DNA from: F1-80-MAGs062 sp046345315
GTDB taxonomy: Bacteria; Planctomycetota; Planctomycetia; Planctomycetales; Planctomycetaceae
Reading direction: 5' to 3'
Assembly (NCBI GenBank): GCA_046345315.1
Contig: JBKDKA010000198.1
Span: 69,833 to 133,832 of the forward strand
Length of the DNA stretch: 64,000 nucleotides
Shown: positions 34,598 to 43,486 of the stretch, piece after piece
How the letters are laid out: every line of letters starts with the position of its first letter
Numbering within the stretch: position 1 is the first letter of the stretch
The notes under the pieces: generated by a model
Databases searched by the model: none
Seen by the model: the letters and a program-made list of their open reading frames with translations, nothing else
Told to the model about the DNA's origin: nothing
Made by a program: the position numbers and the translations under genes

Positions 34598-34987
34598 GCG
34601 GCAGGATCTCCTGCATCAGGCTCAAAAAATCAGGTCAAGGCCTGCAGAAAGCGCGCAGAATGCCGCAATCCCAGGTAGTTTTCGACTTCGCCACTCTGCA
34701 GAAATGACGAAATCGACGGCACAGCAGATCTGAGAAGTCAGCAAAAGTGCTTTGAGTTGATTCATCACCCCAGAACACCGAATCTCAAAGATCAGCAATA
34801 GCATCCCAAACCTCGCATTCTGTCGGAAGGACAGAATGAACCTCGATCCACCATCTGTGACTTCAGTATTCCGAAACTCTCGAACTGGAATCAAAATGAT
34901 GACGAAAACAACAGGACGCCTGAATAGGTTTCCCCCGAAACCTACGACGCTACAATTCGAGGTCGCCAATTTATACGGAGGTAAGTC
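34598..34987. other. Intergenic region between divergent HlyD-like and DsbD-like genes
   Basis: This is 390 bp without a convincing gene. A minus-strand frame (34622-34969, 115 codons) is Cys/Phe-rich and looks like chance. Promoters for both divergent genes must lie here. GGAGGT at 34978-34983 is the ribosome-binding site of the plus-strand gene. Confidence 0.5.
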
Positions 34988-35719
34988 ATGCGTTCCATGT
35001 CGACTCGTTCCCTATGGACCATACTCGCAGTGTTGTCTGCCGGAATCGCTCCCTGCTTCTCCGAGGAACCCAATTCACAGCCAGGAACGACTAAGTCCAA
35101 AGATTCTGCGCCAGTCGAGGTTCAGAGCGTTTTTCGTCCTGTTTCCGCCGAGAAGACGGGGAAGACGAAACAGGAAAAGGAATCGTCAAAACCTGTGACG
35201 GCACAGGTCTACCCCCAGTACGACCAGCTGGAACGTGGCGGAAGAATGCTGATCGCGGTGGAATTGACGATGGAGGACCACTGGCATGTGAATGCCAATC
35301 CTGCGAAACCTGATTTTCTTGTGCCGACTGAGGTTCAGATTTCCAGCCCTCAGAAAGTCAAGGTTAAGCGAATCCTCTACCCGAAGCCTCAAACACTGAG
35401 GGTGAAGGGGTCATCTGAACCGTACGAAGTTTACGGAAACGGCGCCTTAATTTTTGTTCAGGTGGAAACCGCACCAGACGAGAAGGCCTCCACCGCGACT
35501 CTCGAAATTCGCCTGTCACTGCAGGCCTGCAATGAGAGCGAGTGTATGGCACCAGAGGAGATCGTTCTCAACGGGCGAATTCCCGTCGCTGCTTCGGGGA
35601 CCCCTTTGAAGAAAACTCATTCGGAAAAATTCGCAATCCTTCAGAAAGAATCCCAGCGCAGCAAACCGGATCTGGGCAAAAAAGAAACCGGCTCTCAGCC
35701 CCGCAGTACGCCCCAGTAA
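34988..35719 (+). CDS. Stand-alone DsbD-alpha-like (thiol:disulfide interchange) exported protein
   Basis: The 243-residue protein starts with a signal peptide (about 1-26). A polar linker follows, then a domain at 75-200 resembling the periplasmic N-terminal domain of DsbD (PF11412, immunoglobulin-like). Diagnostic is ACNESECMAPE with Cys181 and Cys186, matching the redox Cys pair of E. coli DsbD-alpha, and the EDHWHVNAN segment. The transmembrane and thioredoxin-like gamma domains of full DsbD are absent. It may relay electrons to periplasmic targets or chaperone copper. A Ser/Lys-rich tail ends it. Confidence 0.82.
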   Translation: MRSMSTRSLWTILAVLSAGIAPCFSEEPNSQPGTTKSKDSAPVEVQSVFRPVSAEKTGKTKQEKESSKPVTAQVYPQYDQLERGGRMLIAVELTMEDHWHVNANPAKPDFLVPTEVQISSPQKVKVKRILYPKPQTLRVKGSSEPYEVYGNGALIFVQVETAPDEKASTATLEIRLSLQACNESECMAPEEIVLNGRIPVAASGTPLKKTHSEKFAILQKESQRSKPDLGKKETGSQPRSTPQ

Positions 35720-35931
35720 GCCGCCACACCCCCTGATCTGCCACCTCCGCAGGAATCAGCAGGAAGCATTGCAAAGAATTTCCCGTTTCACGTCCGAAGC
35801 TGCACTGGATTTTTCTTTCCGAGTGGAAAACGGTTCCAATGCTTCAATTCAGATTCTGATTGTTTATGATTGAGGCGACGTCATATTCTTCAGCTTCAGC
35901 CGGAACGCTCAGCAGGATTGAAAGTTCACCC

Positions 35932-36438
35932 ATGTCAGTACAGGCGATTGCCGGGGTCAGCCCCAGGACTGAATCTCGAGTGATGACCGTTTTCCCTTCA
36001 ATTTCTTCTACAGCTCTGGGTGCGACGCTGGGATGGCTCTATGGGTGCCTTCCGTTACGTGTTTTCGGCCCAAAACTTTCCACTCTGCTCTTTGCACTGC
36101 CGACGGCCCCACTGGGCGCATTGATGTTCCTCTGGACAAAAGTCAAAGGCGACCGGTACGTACTGACAAACCAGTCACTGCAGATCTGGAATGCGCTCGG
36201 AACGAAACGTCTGAAGACTGTCCCGCTCGCGGAGATTCAGTCCATCTCAACGCACCAAAGCCCCGGACAGGAATTCTTCCGAGCCGCAGACATTCGACTT
36301 CAGGGAGCAAACGGGCAGACTCTGGCCGTGCTGAAAGGTGTAGCCGAGTACGCTCCCTTTCTCAACGCAATTGAGGTTACTCTCCAGTCACACCGACTGG
36401 TGAAATCATCGCTGGCAACTATCGCTGCCAGGAAGTAA
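35932..36438 (+). CDS. Small membrane protein with bPH2-like domain
   Basis: From the ATG at 35932 the protein has 168 residues. A start at 35860 would add 24. Two hydrophobic segments (about 24-45 and 52-70) are followed by a PH-like domain (DRYVLTNQSLQIWNALGT, then KTVPLAEIQSI), the typical bPH2 (DUF304) pattern of YVLTNxRL followed by L-x-x-I-xxI. Its function is unknown. Such proteins occur widely as membrane-tethered PH domains. It converges with the M14-like lipoprotein gene, 23 bp away. Confidence 0.78.
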   Translation: MSVQAIAGVSPRTESRVMTVFPSISSTALGATLGWLYGCLPLRVFGPKLSTLLFALPTAPLGALMFLWTKVKGDRYVLTNQSLQIWNALGTKRLKTVPLAEIQSISTHQSPGQEFFRAADIRLQGANGQTLAVLKGVAEYAPFLNAIEVTLQSHRLVKSSLATIAARK

Positions 36439-36461
36439 GAACCAGAGTCGGGTCAGCGTGG

Positions 36462-37436
36462 TTACTTTTTGCCGCGACTGTCTGCCGATGATTCACCTGA
36501 CTGGCGTCTCGCCAGCTCTCGTGACATCGGGTCATCTCGCAGAAGCAGATTCAGAACGGCGTCTCCATAGTTGGCCCAGAGCTCATCCTTCGCGGCAGTC
36601 TCCGGAATCCCGAACGTCAGCATCTGAATCGAGCCGGATGTCGACAGATAACGTTCGAGCGAGCCATCGACGGATTTTCCCGGCAATGTCATCTGATCGA
36701 AACTGAGCCATTCGGCAACCTCTCGTGCTGCGTCCTGAGCACTGCTGCTCGACGCGATCAGGCCGGTTTTTCCACGAATCGACCGAATGTGGATCACTCG
36801 CTCCGGGCGAACTGAGCCAAGAAGCTTCAGCATGAACTCAGCTTCAGGACACCCACCTGGCGCAACCTGCTGCGCATCATTGCCGGATCCCGGAATGGCT
36901 GTGCGAGGAAACGAGTGATTGATGTAAATGCCGTTGTCATTTCGATAGCGATGACTCTTCTCCCCGTCAGGATTGAGTGTCCGCAGAATCGTTGACTGGA
37001 ACCCACCGTAGATGACGGAATTCTGCTGAAGGTGACGAGCCAGTTGTTCGACAAACTCTCCGGCAAGCGGATCGTTGCCGCCGACACTGCCGACGACGAT
37101 GGTTCTGAAGCCGTCCTCTCCGATTTTCATCAGCTGAAACGGGCGACCACCGGCTGTTCTGCCTTCCGGTGTCCATTGAAATTCGGGGGACTTGAGTTCA
37201 CGGAAAGCGGTTTCGTCCGCCGGCTGCACATTCGAATTCCTGCCTGGAAGATCAAACTCAGGCTCGGAAGACTCAGAGCGGACCGGGGCGTTATCGCTCA
37301 GTTCGAGAGATCGAGACCAGTGACCGCTTCCAGCACAACCGCACAGAAGCATCGAAAGCCCGAAGCCGAAACAGCAGGAACGGCGAGCGAGTTCACGACA
37401 CAGATTCCGACCGCGGGAGAGAGGGTATCCCGTCAT
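36462..37436 (-). CDS. Lipoprotein with degenerate M14-like carboxypeptidase fold
   Basis: Counted from the ATG at 37436, the protein has 324 residues. A lipobox-like LLCGCAG gives Cys34, so the mature form is probably lipidated. The later domain resembles murein peptide amidase/MpaA-type M14 peptidases: TLNPDGEKSHRYRN followed by GIYINHSFP matches their NPDG-R-N-GxDLNRNFP segment. The zinc motif expected as HGNEP reads GGNDP (about 117-121), so the metal-binding His and Glu are lost. The later His in VIHIRS is kept. It is therefore possibly a non-enzymatic peptidoglycan-binding protein. Family assignment is tentative. Confidence 0.72.
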   Translation of the reverse strand: MTGYPLSRGRNLCRELARRSCCFGFGLSMLLCGCAGSGHWSRSLELSDNAPVRSESSEPEFDLPGRNSNVQPADETAFRELKSPEFQWTPEGRTAGGRPFQLMKIGEDGFRTIVVGSVGGNDPLAGEFVEQLARHLQQNSVIYGGFQSTILRTLNPDGEKSHRYRNDNGIYINHSFPRTAIPGSGNDAQQVAPGGCPEAEFMLKLLGSVRPERVIHIRSIRGKTGLIASSSSAQDAAREVAEWLSFDQMTLPGKSVDGSLERYLSTSGSIQMLTFGIPETAAKDELWANYGDAVLNLLLRDDPMSRELARRQSGESSADSRGKK

Positions 37437-37575
37437 CGAAGCCTCCTTCACGGAAACTCAGCGGTGCGATTTCTGATGACGCTGAACAGATTCCGTGAGC
37501 TCTGCTCGCATCAGGAGAAAATGTCCTGTCCGGATCGTCGTCCTGCAGAAAATCTGCTGACAGGACCTCAGGAGA

Positions 37576-38262
37576 TCAGTGACCATCAATACCAAGTTCA
37601 TAACACAGTTGTTCAAATCGCTGCTGATACTCATCGCTGGAAGAATGCACATGCTCCGCTTCCGTGATGAACTTCAGGTTTTCGATACTTCTGATGCCGT
37701 GTGACTCAAATGCCTGTTTGCACGGTTTGTTTTCATGGCCGTAGACAAAGAGCAGTTTGTGTTCGTCCAGCTGTACTTCCATCGGAATGCGAGGATTCAG
37801 AACAGCAATACCACAGCAGCCGTCTTCCGTGAGAAGTTCCTCGAAGTCATAAAGAATGCTCTGAAGCACAGGTGTATCGATCTGTTCGCGATACAGATCC
37901 GTATGCTGACCGTTCGATTTGTCATGGCTCGTCTCAAGCACAACGTCAACCGTTTCGCCGAGACAGTCGAGAAGCGAAAGAAATGTATCGAACAGAACTT
38001 CGCGCGTGACAGACGCCATCAAAACCGGTATCCGAGCACCGGAATCGGGATCGACATACCATTCATGACGGAATCCGGACCGCGGAATCACCTGCAGGTT
38101 GTATGCAGGACGCACGGCATCTGTCAGTGTGAAATCCCCATAGCGCGCCACACTCATGTGAGCTTCAAGCTGCTCTTCCGACAATGCTCGAAAGCTGCTG
38201 GCACCATGCGCCACTTCGCCGTCACGATAATTCGACTTCAGAAAATTCTTCAGGAAGCCCAT
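37576..38262 (-). CDS. Conserved hypothetical protein
   Basis: The family is not recognised. The 228-residue cytoplasmic protein has no leader or membrane segment. The sequence is compact with a balanced composition and looks like a true enzyme or binding protein (IPRSGFRHEWYVDPDSGARIPVL, TREVLFDTFLSLLDCLGE, DEHKLLFVYGHEN). An acidic C-terminus rich in His (EAEHVHSSSDEYQQRFEQLCYEL) ends it. It starts with ATG 38262 and lies 139 bp upstream of the M14-like gene on the same strand. Confidence 0.8.
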   Translation of the reverse strand: MGFLKNFLKSNYRDGEVAHGASSFRALSEEQLEAHMSVARYGDFTLTDAVRPAYNLQVIPRSGFRHEWYVDPDSGARIPVLMASVTREVLFDTFLSLLDCLGETVDVVLETSHDKSNGQHTDLYREQIDTPVLQSILYDFEELLTEDGCCGIAVLNPRIPMEVQLDEHKLLFVYGHENKPCKQAFESHGIRSIENLKFITEAEHVHSSSDEYQQRFEQLCYELGIDGH

Positions 38263-38653
38263 GGAATACGTCCCGGCGGTTCACAGGAATAATCAGCACG
38301 AGATCAGTGACAGACATGATCTTGTACGGCGCATTTTCACCTGCTGCTAACCTAGCACGGAAATCAACATCGACAGGCTGGATTTCCAGAGACCCATGAA
38401 AATCAGACGACCAACGGCCAGCTCCTCCCGATGATGCCGTCCAGAGAATCTGTTGCGCCCCCGTAACGATGTCGTTTCTGCGATATTCCCTCCAGACGAC
38501 ACAATCCTCATCAATTCTCAGATCAGATCACCCGGCTTCCCAGGACTGCAGACTGCTGATGATGGAATCTCTGAATTCTGCAACAATGCACTCACTGGCA
38601 GCTGAATTCCGAGCTCCCACAACTGCTGTCTGAGATCAACGGATCTGATCAAA
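38263..38653. other. Intergenic region between divergent genes
   Basis: This is 391 bp without a convincing gene or RNA. It must hold the promoters of the divergent hypothetical and transglutaminase-fold genes. I see no strong repeat or terminator. Confidence 0.45.
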
Positions 38654-40381
38654 ATGAACGGACACACACTGATTCACCCCGGAGTCGCTTCTGTGCTGAT
38701 CTCTGTGATCTGCTGCAGCTCCCTGTTTTCTCAAGAGATCATTCCCCGAAAGAAAAAGGACGTCGTCGGGATTCCGCAGTCTCCGGCTCCTTCCGTTCTC
38801 CATGAGCGCAATGGATCTGGATACGACAACTCACAAAGATCTGCGGATGCGACCTCAGGGACGTGGTTCAGAGTCCTGATGGATGGAAATCCGGCAGGTC
38901 TGGAACGAATCGATTTTCGTGAGGATTCAACACAGACTGATAAACATCACCAGCCGGATGGTACTCAACCGGCCCGGAACGAATCGAACTTCGATCAACG
39001 TCAGGTATTCCGTCGTCGCGAATCGTGGTTCAGTTTTCGACGCGATGGACAAGACCTGACAGTTCATACTGTTCTGGAAACAAAAGAATTTCTGGACGGC
39101 AGACTTCAGACGTGGACTTTGTTCCAGCGTGATTCGGCGGACGCTCTGACCGAACAGACGGGGGCATGGAGTTCCCTGAAGAGCGCCTACGAGATCACGC
39201 AGTCAAGACGGGGATCTGAGCATCGCGTCACGCTTCCGTCGCACTCTCCGGTCAGGTCACCGATCATCACCGGCTGGGCTCGTCTGATGACGATGGGCGA
39301 TCAGAGCGTACAGACGAAAGTTCTGTTCCCGGAAACTCTTTCGATGCAGGACCTCATGATCCAGCGTCGGTCCATCGAATCTTCGCCCCCGGGAATCACA
39401 ATTCCAGGCGACTCTTCTCCGGATGAACACGATCCATTTCCTGTTCAGTACTGGCTCACGGCGGACCCCGGTCTCCGCACAGAGATTCGATTTGACAGGA
39501 GCGGGCAGGTTGTGAGCACGAGTCAGCCGCTGATGGGTGGAGTGTTGAAGTCGGAACGCACGACCCCCGAAAGAGCTGTCGTCTGCGTCAGCCTCAGTCA
39601 GATCAATCGAGAATTGCAGCGACACACACCGACGCAGAACGTGATTCCGGATCCAGGCAATCGTTCAATTCTCCGACTGCAGGTGACACGACGATCAGAG
39701 TTTCCTCTGGAGATCCCGGAAAGCGATTTCCAGACATGTCAGCAGATCGCAGAGAACGATGTGATCGTGACTCTCAGGAATCCGGACGGATTCATTTCAG
39801 AGGATCCTCAGTTTCATCAGGCCGGGTTTTCCGGAAAGCGGACCGATTCAAGGAAGCGTCGACGAATCAGTGAGCTCTACCTGAGGGATTCTTCATGGAT
39901 CAATGGAAACTCGTATCCGGTACAGAGACTTGCTGAGCAGGCAGCAGTCAGAACAGAGAATCCGCTTGATGTCTGTATTCAGCTGACAAAATATCTGAAG
40001 ACTTCTCTCGCCACGAAGCCATTCACACCCGAGCTGTCAACCGCCGAAACCGTGGCGAAATCCATGCGGGGCAACTGGATTGACCGTTCAGTTCTGCTGT
40101 GTTCGATGTTCCGAAGCCGAAAAATTCCATCGCGAATTGCTGCGGGAATCGTTTACTCTGAAAGAACCGCATCATTTTACAGCCACATGTGGACAGAAGT
40201 CTTTCTGGACGGAACATGGATACCATTTGATCCGATGCCCGGGTCAGACAGAATTGGTACAACACACATCAAGATTGCAGATTCAACACTACAAGGAACA
40301 GACAGCGCATCCGCCGCAGTAATTCTGATGTCCGTCGCCGACATCCTGAATCAGTGCAGTTTTCGGATCCTGACTGATTGA
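38654..40381 (+). CDS. Exported transglutaminase-fold protein lacking the catalytic cysteine
   Basis: A signal peptide (about 1-27) precedes a beta-rich region. The C-terminal transglutaminase-like domain (about 435-535) follows. The usual motif GxCxDxxxLLxxLLRxxGIPAR reads GNWIDRSVLLCSMFRSRKIPSR, with Trp475 in place of the catalytic Cys. The other triad members remain: His511 (SHMWTEVF) and Asp near 528 (WIPFDP). The protein is 575 residues and complete. It is the first gene of a cluster with ExbD and the toroid protein. Catalysis as transamidase or protease is unlikely; binding of a peptide or cell-wall ligand is a plausible role. Confidence 0.85.
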   Translation: MNGHTLIHPGVASVLISVICCSSLFSQEIIPRKKKDVVGIPQSPAPSVLHERNGSGYDNSQRSADATSGTWFRVLMDGNPAGLERIDFREDSTQTDKHHQPDGTQPARNESNFDQRQVFRRRESWFSFRRDGQDLTVHTVLETKEFLDGRLQTWTLFQRDSADALTEQTGAWSSLKSAYEITQSRRGSEHRVTLPSHSPVRSPIITGWARLMTMGDQSVQTKVLFPETLSMQDLMIQRRSIESSPPGITIPGDSSPDEHDPFPVQYWLTADPGLRTEIRFDRSGQVVSTSQPLMGGVLKSERTTPERAVVCVSLSQINRELQRHTPTQNVIPDPGNRSILRLQVTRRSEFPLEIPESDFQTCQQIAENDVIVTLRNPDGFISEDPQFHQAGFSGKRTDSRKRRRISELYLRDSSWINGNSYPVQRLAEQAAVRTENPLDVCIQLTKYLKTSLATKPFTPELSTAETVAKSMRGNWIDRSVLLCSMFRSRKIPSRIAAGIVYSERTASFYSHMWTEVFLDGTWIPFDPMPGSDRIGTTHIKIADSTLQGTDSASAAVILMSVADILNQCSFRILTD

Positions 40382-40449
40382 TACACTTGATACACTGCTG
40401 ATAACAACAGATCGCACCATTGCTGAACTGGCATCCAGAGATTCTTCCC

Positions 40450-40875
40450 ATGCCATTGAAAACAGATACGCTTGATGAACCACAGCTGAATCTCACACCG
40501 ATGATCGACGTTGTTTTTCTTCTGATCATCTTTTTCATGGTGGGCTCTCGGTTTTCTGAAATTGAACAGCAGTTCGATATTGAACTGCCGACAGCCGCAC
40601 CTCTTCAGACGATGAGCCGCCAGCCCGATCCGCTTGTCGTGACGGTTTCCTCCGACGGGCAGATCTCCATTGGCGGACGGATCGTAACCCCGACAGAGCT
40701 TCGAACAGAACTGCAGTCTGCTGTCAAAGCCTGGGCTGATCAGCCGGTACTGATCCGGGGCGATGGCGAAGGGCGGTATCAGTCAGTGATTGACGTGATG
40801 AACCTGTGTCACGACCTGCAGATCCGAAAATTTTCACTCGCGTTTCAGCCTGAGACTCCGTCCAAAACCCCATGA
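40450..40875 (+). CDS. ExbD/TolR family biopolymer transport protein
   Basis: ExbD/TolR proteins couple proton flow through ExbB/TolQ to an energy transducer. From the ATG at 40450 the protein has 141 residues. The single transmembrane helix with its essential Asp is in LTPMIDVVFLLIIFFMVG (about 16-33), and the periplasmic domain follows (PLVVTVSSDGQISIGG; LIRGDGEGRYQSVIDVMN). It overlaps the next gene by 4 bp (ATGA) and lies 68 bp after the transglutaminase-fold gene. The expected ExbB/TolQ/MotA partner is not adjacent. Confidence 0.9.
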   Translation: MPLKTDTLDEPQLNLTPMIDVVFLLIIFFMVGSRFSEIEQQFDIELPTAAPLQTMSRQPDPLVVTVSSDGQISIGGRIVTPTELRTELQSAVKAWADQPVLIRGDGEGRYQSVIDVMNLCHDLQIRKFSLAFQPETPSKTP

Positions 40876-43325
40876 TCGCACTCCGCCAGCTATTCCAGCA
40901 TCTTGCCACCGGTGCATCGCTCACGGGCGACGATATTGTGGCATTGCTGCTGCTGATGACGATGATTGTTTCTTCGGGGCACATCATCACCATGCTGGCC
41001 ACTCGATGGGGCGAGCGTCATATTCGAGTCAAGTCGCTGGCTGCTTCCGTGCTCGTGCACAGCGTCTGCTTTCTTGGTCTTGAGGTCTTTGAACCACTGA
41101 AGCCGCTGAGTGCACAGACCGAAACACCCCCGCCAGAACTGCCTCCGGAAACCGTTCAGACTCAGATCCTCGTCGAAAGTGACCGTGAGATCCTGCTGCG
41201 CGATGCCGGCAATACACCGATTGCAGACCGCCCCGTACAGCCTGACATCCCGCTGGAACGCCTTGAGTCACCGACTCCGGAAATCTCGGAACCCATTGTA
41301 CCGGAACCGGATCTTCCCAGCCCTCAGGAGCTTCAGACATCAGCGGAGGATGTCACTCAGTTTGACGAAAAAGAAATCACCGAAGTGGCGTCTGAATCGG
41401 AAGCCGGTGCTGAAGGAACAATCCAACCGGCTGCGAGCGATCCGGCAGCTGATCTCAAGACGATGCAGGAACCGTCTCGCGCAGATATCTACACACCCGA
41501 GAATTTTCGGACAATTCCGGAACCGGGCCGAAGAGACCGCTCACAGCGAACCGATGAAGCACCCTCAATGCCTGCAGCGAAGGCTCCGGAACTGACACTT
41601 TCTGAGCCGACACCAGCGCGTCAGCCCGATCTGGCACTCGACAGTTCATCTACGATCCAGATCCCTCGAAATGCATTTGAGGAAGCTCCGGAAATTCAAC
41701 GCGTCACTGCACCAACTGTCGCACCCGAGATCACAGAAGGAGGTCTCCTGGAACCGGATCGTGTTCGAAATCGCCGTGGTCCCTCCACTTCATTTCAGTC
41801 GCGAATCCCACGACGTTCCAGATCCACTTCGGAAGACTCTTCTGCTGTCAGGCCCTCAAAATCTCCGCTGCAGCAGCCTGCCACTCCAACGCCCGTAACT
41901 CAGGACTATGACGATGTACGCATCGGAACAGATAATTCCGCTGACTTCGCTGATGCCGTGATCTCGGGAGCAAAACTGGAGGAAGCTGATCTTCCGGCGG
42001 TCCGTCGACGCGATACACCACCGCCGACTTACCTCCTTCGTCAGGTCGAAAAACGCCGCGACGCAGTGACACGTTTTGGTGGCACAAAACAATCTGAGGA
42101 AGCTGTGGAGCGCAGTCTGCGCTGGCTGTCGAATGCGCAGTCTGCAGATGGACGCTGGGATGCATCGAAGTATGGTTCCGGTCAGGTCCGAATTGACGAA
42201 AAAGGGGTCGATCGAAAATTCGCGGGACGCGAAGCTGACACCGGACTGACAGCACTTTCCGCACTGGCATTTCTCGGAGCCGGTTACACGCATGAAGGTG
42301 GAAAATACGCACTCGTTGTCGATCACGCACTCGACTGGATGATCTCCAGCCAGGGTGAAGATGGTAATCTGTCTGGTAACGCCGAACACTTCGCAAAGAT
42401 GTATTGTCACGCCATGGCGACCTATGCCCTTGCCGAAGCATGGGGTATGCAGAAAGAAACGGTGCTCGGACCAATCATCGATGCCGCCGAGCTCGGTGAA
42501 TCACTGGCCGTCACCCATCAGGCAACAGCAACGGTGATGGCCGTGGGGCTGTGTCAGCCTCAGATCGGATTCACTCCGATGACGGAAATCGCTCTGATCT
42601 CTTCGGACCAGCTGGCCGAGTCACTCCGCAAAGTCAGCGAAAGCCGACTTCGTGAGGCACTTGCGAAAGCAGTCACGTTCACGATCTCACGGCAGGATCC
42701 GCAAAGCGGCGGGTGGAGATATAAGCCCGGCCAGGAAGGCGATGTGAGCATGTTCGGCTGGCAGATGATGTCTCTGAAGAGTGCGGAGATTGCCGGAGTT
42801 GAAATCGAGGACGGCGTCCGCGACCGGATGGATGGATTCCTCAAAAAGGTTCGCCAGGGCAAACATGGAGGACTCTTCGGATATCGACGAAACACACGAA
42901 CCGGAAACCGTGATTCGGAACCCCCGACGCCTGTCATGACTGCCGAAGCACTCTTCTGTCAGCAGATGCTTGGATATCCCCGCAGTTCAGATTCCAGTCG
43001 AGAGTCCGTGAACTTCATTCTGAATCACATGCCCAGAGAATCTGAAACAAACTACTACTATTGGTATTACGGCACGCTGGCCATGTATCAGTATGGTGGC
43101 CCGGAATGGGAACGCTGGAACGGAGTCGTTCGCGATACGCTGATCTCTCAGCAGCGCACCGACAGGAGCGAACTGGATGGAAGCTGGGATCCGGTTGACC
43201 CATGGGGACGGTACGGCGGACGGCTCTACTCAACTGCCTTGGCGACTCTGACTCTGGAGGTCTACTATCGCCTGCTGCCGCTTTACCGAATGAACATTCC
43301 AACCGATCGCCCCGGGAATAAATAG
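40872..43325 (+). CDS. Membrane protein with TonB-like Pro-rich linker and alpha/alpha-toroid domain
   Basis: The 817 residues begin with two hydrophobic segments (about 19-45 and 52-75). A long Pro/Glu-rich stretch follows (about 80-370; PPPELPPE, EPIVPEPDLPSPQ), like the periplasmic linker of TonB. The C-terminal half (about 395-810) is a prenyltransferase/squalene-cyclase-like toroid with repeated helical units and QW-type motifs (QSADGRW, DPQSGGW, ELDGSWD). No catalytic DxDD motif of squalene cyclases is apparent. Overlap with ExbD indicates coupling. This domain mix suggests an energy-coupled envelope machine; the ligand is unknown. Confidence 0.85.
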   Translation: MIALRQLFQHLATGASLTGDDIVALLLLMTMIVSSGHIITMLATRWGERHIRVKSLAASVLVHSVCFLGLEVFEPLKPLSAQTETPPPELPPETVQTQILVESDREILLRDAGNTPIADRPVQPDIPLERLESPTPEISEPIVPEPDLPSPQELQTSAEDVTQFDEKEITEVASESEAGAEGTIQPAASDPAADLKTMQEPSRADIYTPENFRTIPEPGRRDRSQRTDEAPSMPAAKAPELTLSEPTPARQPDLALDSSSTIQIPRNAFEEAPEIQRVTAPTVAPEITEGGLLEPDRVRNRRGPSTSFQSRIPRRSRSTSEDSSAVRPSKSPLQQPATPTPVTQDYDDVRIGTDNSADFADAVISGAKLEEADLPAVRRRDTPPPTYLLRQVEKRRDAVTRFGGTKQSEEAVERSLRWLSNAQSADGRWDASKYGSGQVRIDEKGVDRKFAGREADTGLTALSALAFLGAGYTHEGGKYALVVDHALDWMISSQGEDGNLSGNAEHFAKMYCHAMATYALAEAWGMQKETVLGPIIDAAELGESLAVTHQATATVMAVGLCQPQIGFTPMTEIALISSDQLAESLRKVSESRLREALAKAVTFTISRQDPQSGGWRYKPGQEGDVSMFGWQMMSLKSAEIAGVEIEDGVRDRMDGFLKKVRQGKHGGLFGYRRNTRTGNRDSEPPTPVMTAEALFCQQMLGYPRSSDSSRESVNFILNHMPRESETNYYYWYYGTLAMYQYGGPEWERWNGVVRDTLISQQRTDRSELDGSWDPVDPWGRYGGRLYSTALATLTLEVYYRLLPLYRMNIPTDRPGNK

Positions 43326-43486
43326 AACCACCCCCACTGCCCTGCTCCACCAGAAAAGGCTGCGGAGAACGGTAACCAGAAAACGGTCGTCGGGGGGCAT
43401 CACTGCAACTACGACGTTCAGTGCGAATCTCACTCGGAGAGTGATGACGACTTTCGGTGCAGACGTCACGACAACAGCAGCGGCAA

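Noticed and set aside
34622..34969. A 115-codon minus-strand frame between divergent genes
   Set aside because: Composition is unlike its neighbours and no family is recognised.
36432..36475. Terminator between the bPH2 gene and the M14-like lipoprotein gene
   Set aside because: The inverted repeat is imperfect, overlaps the stop codons and has only a short T-run.
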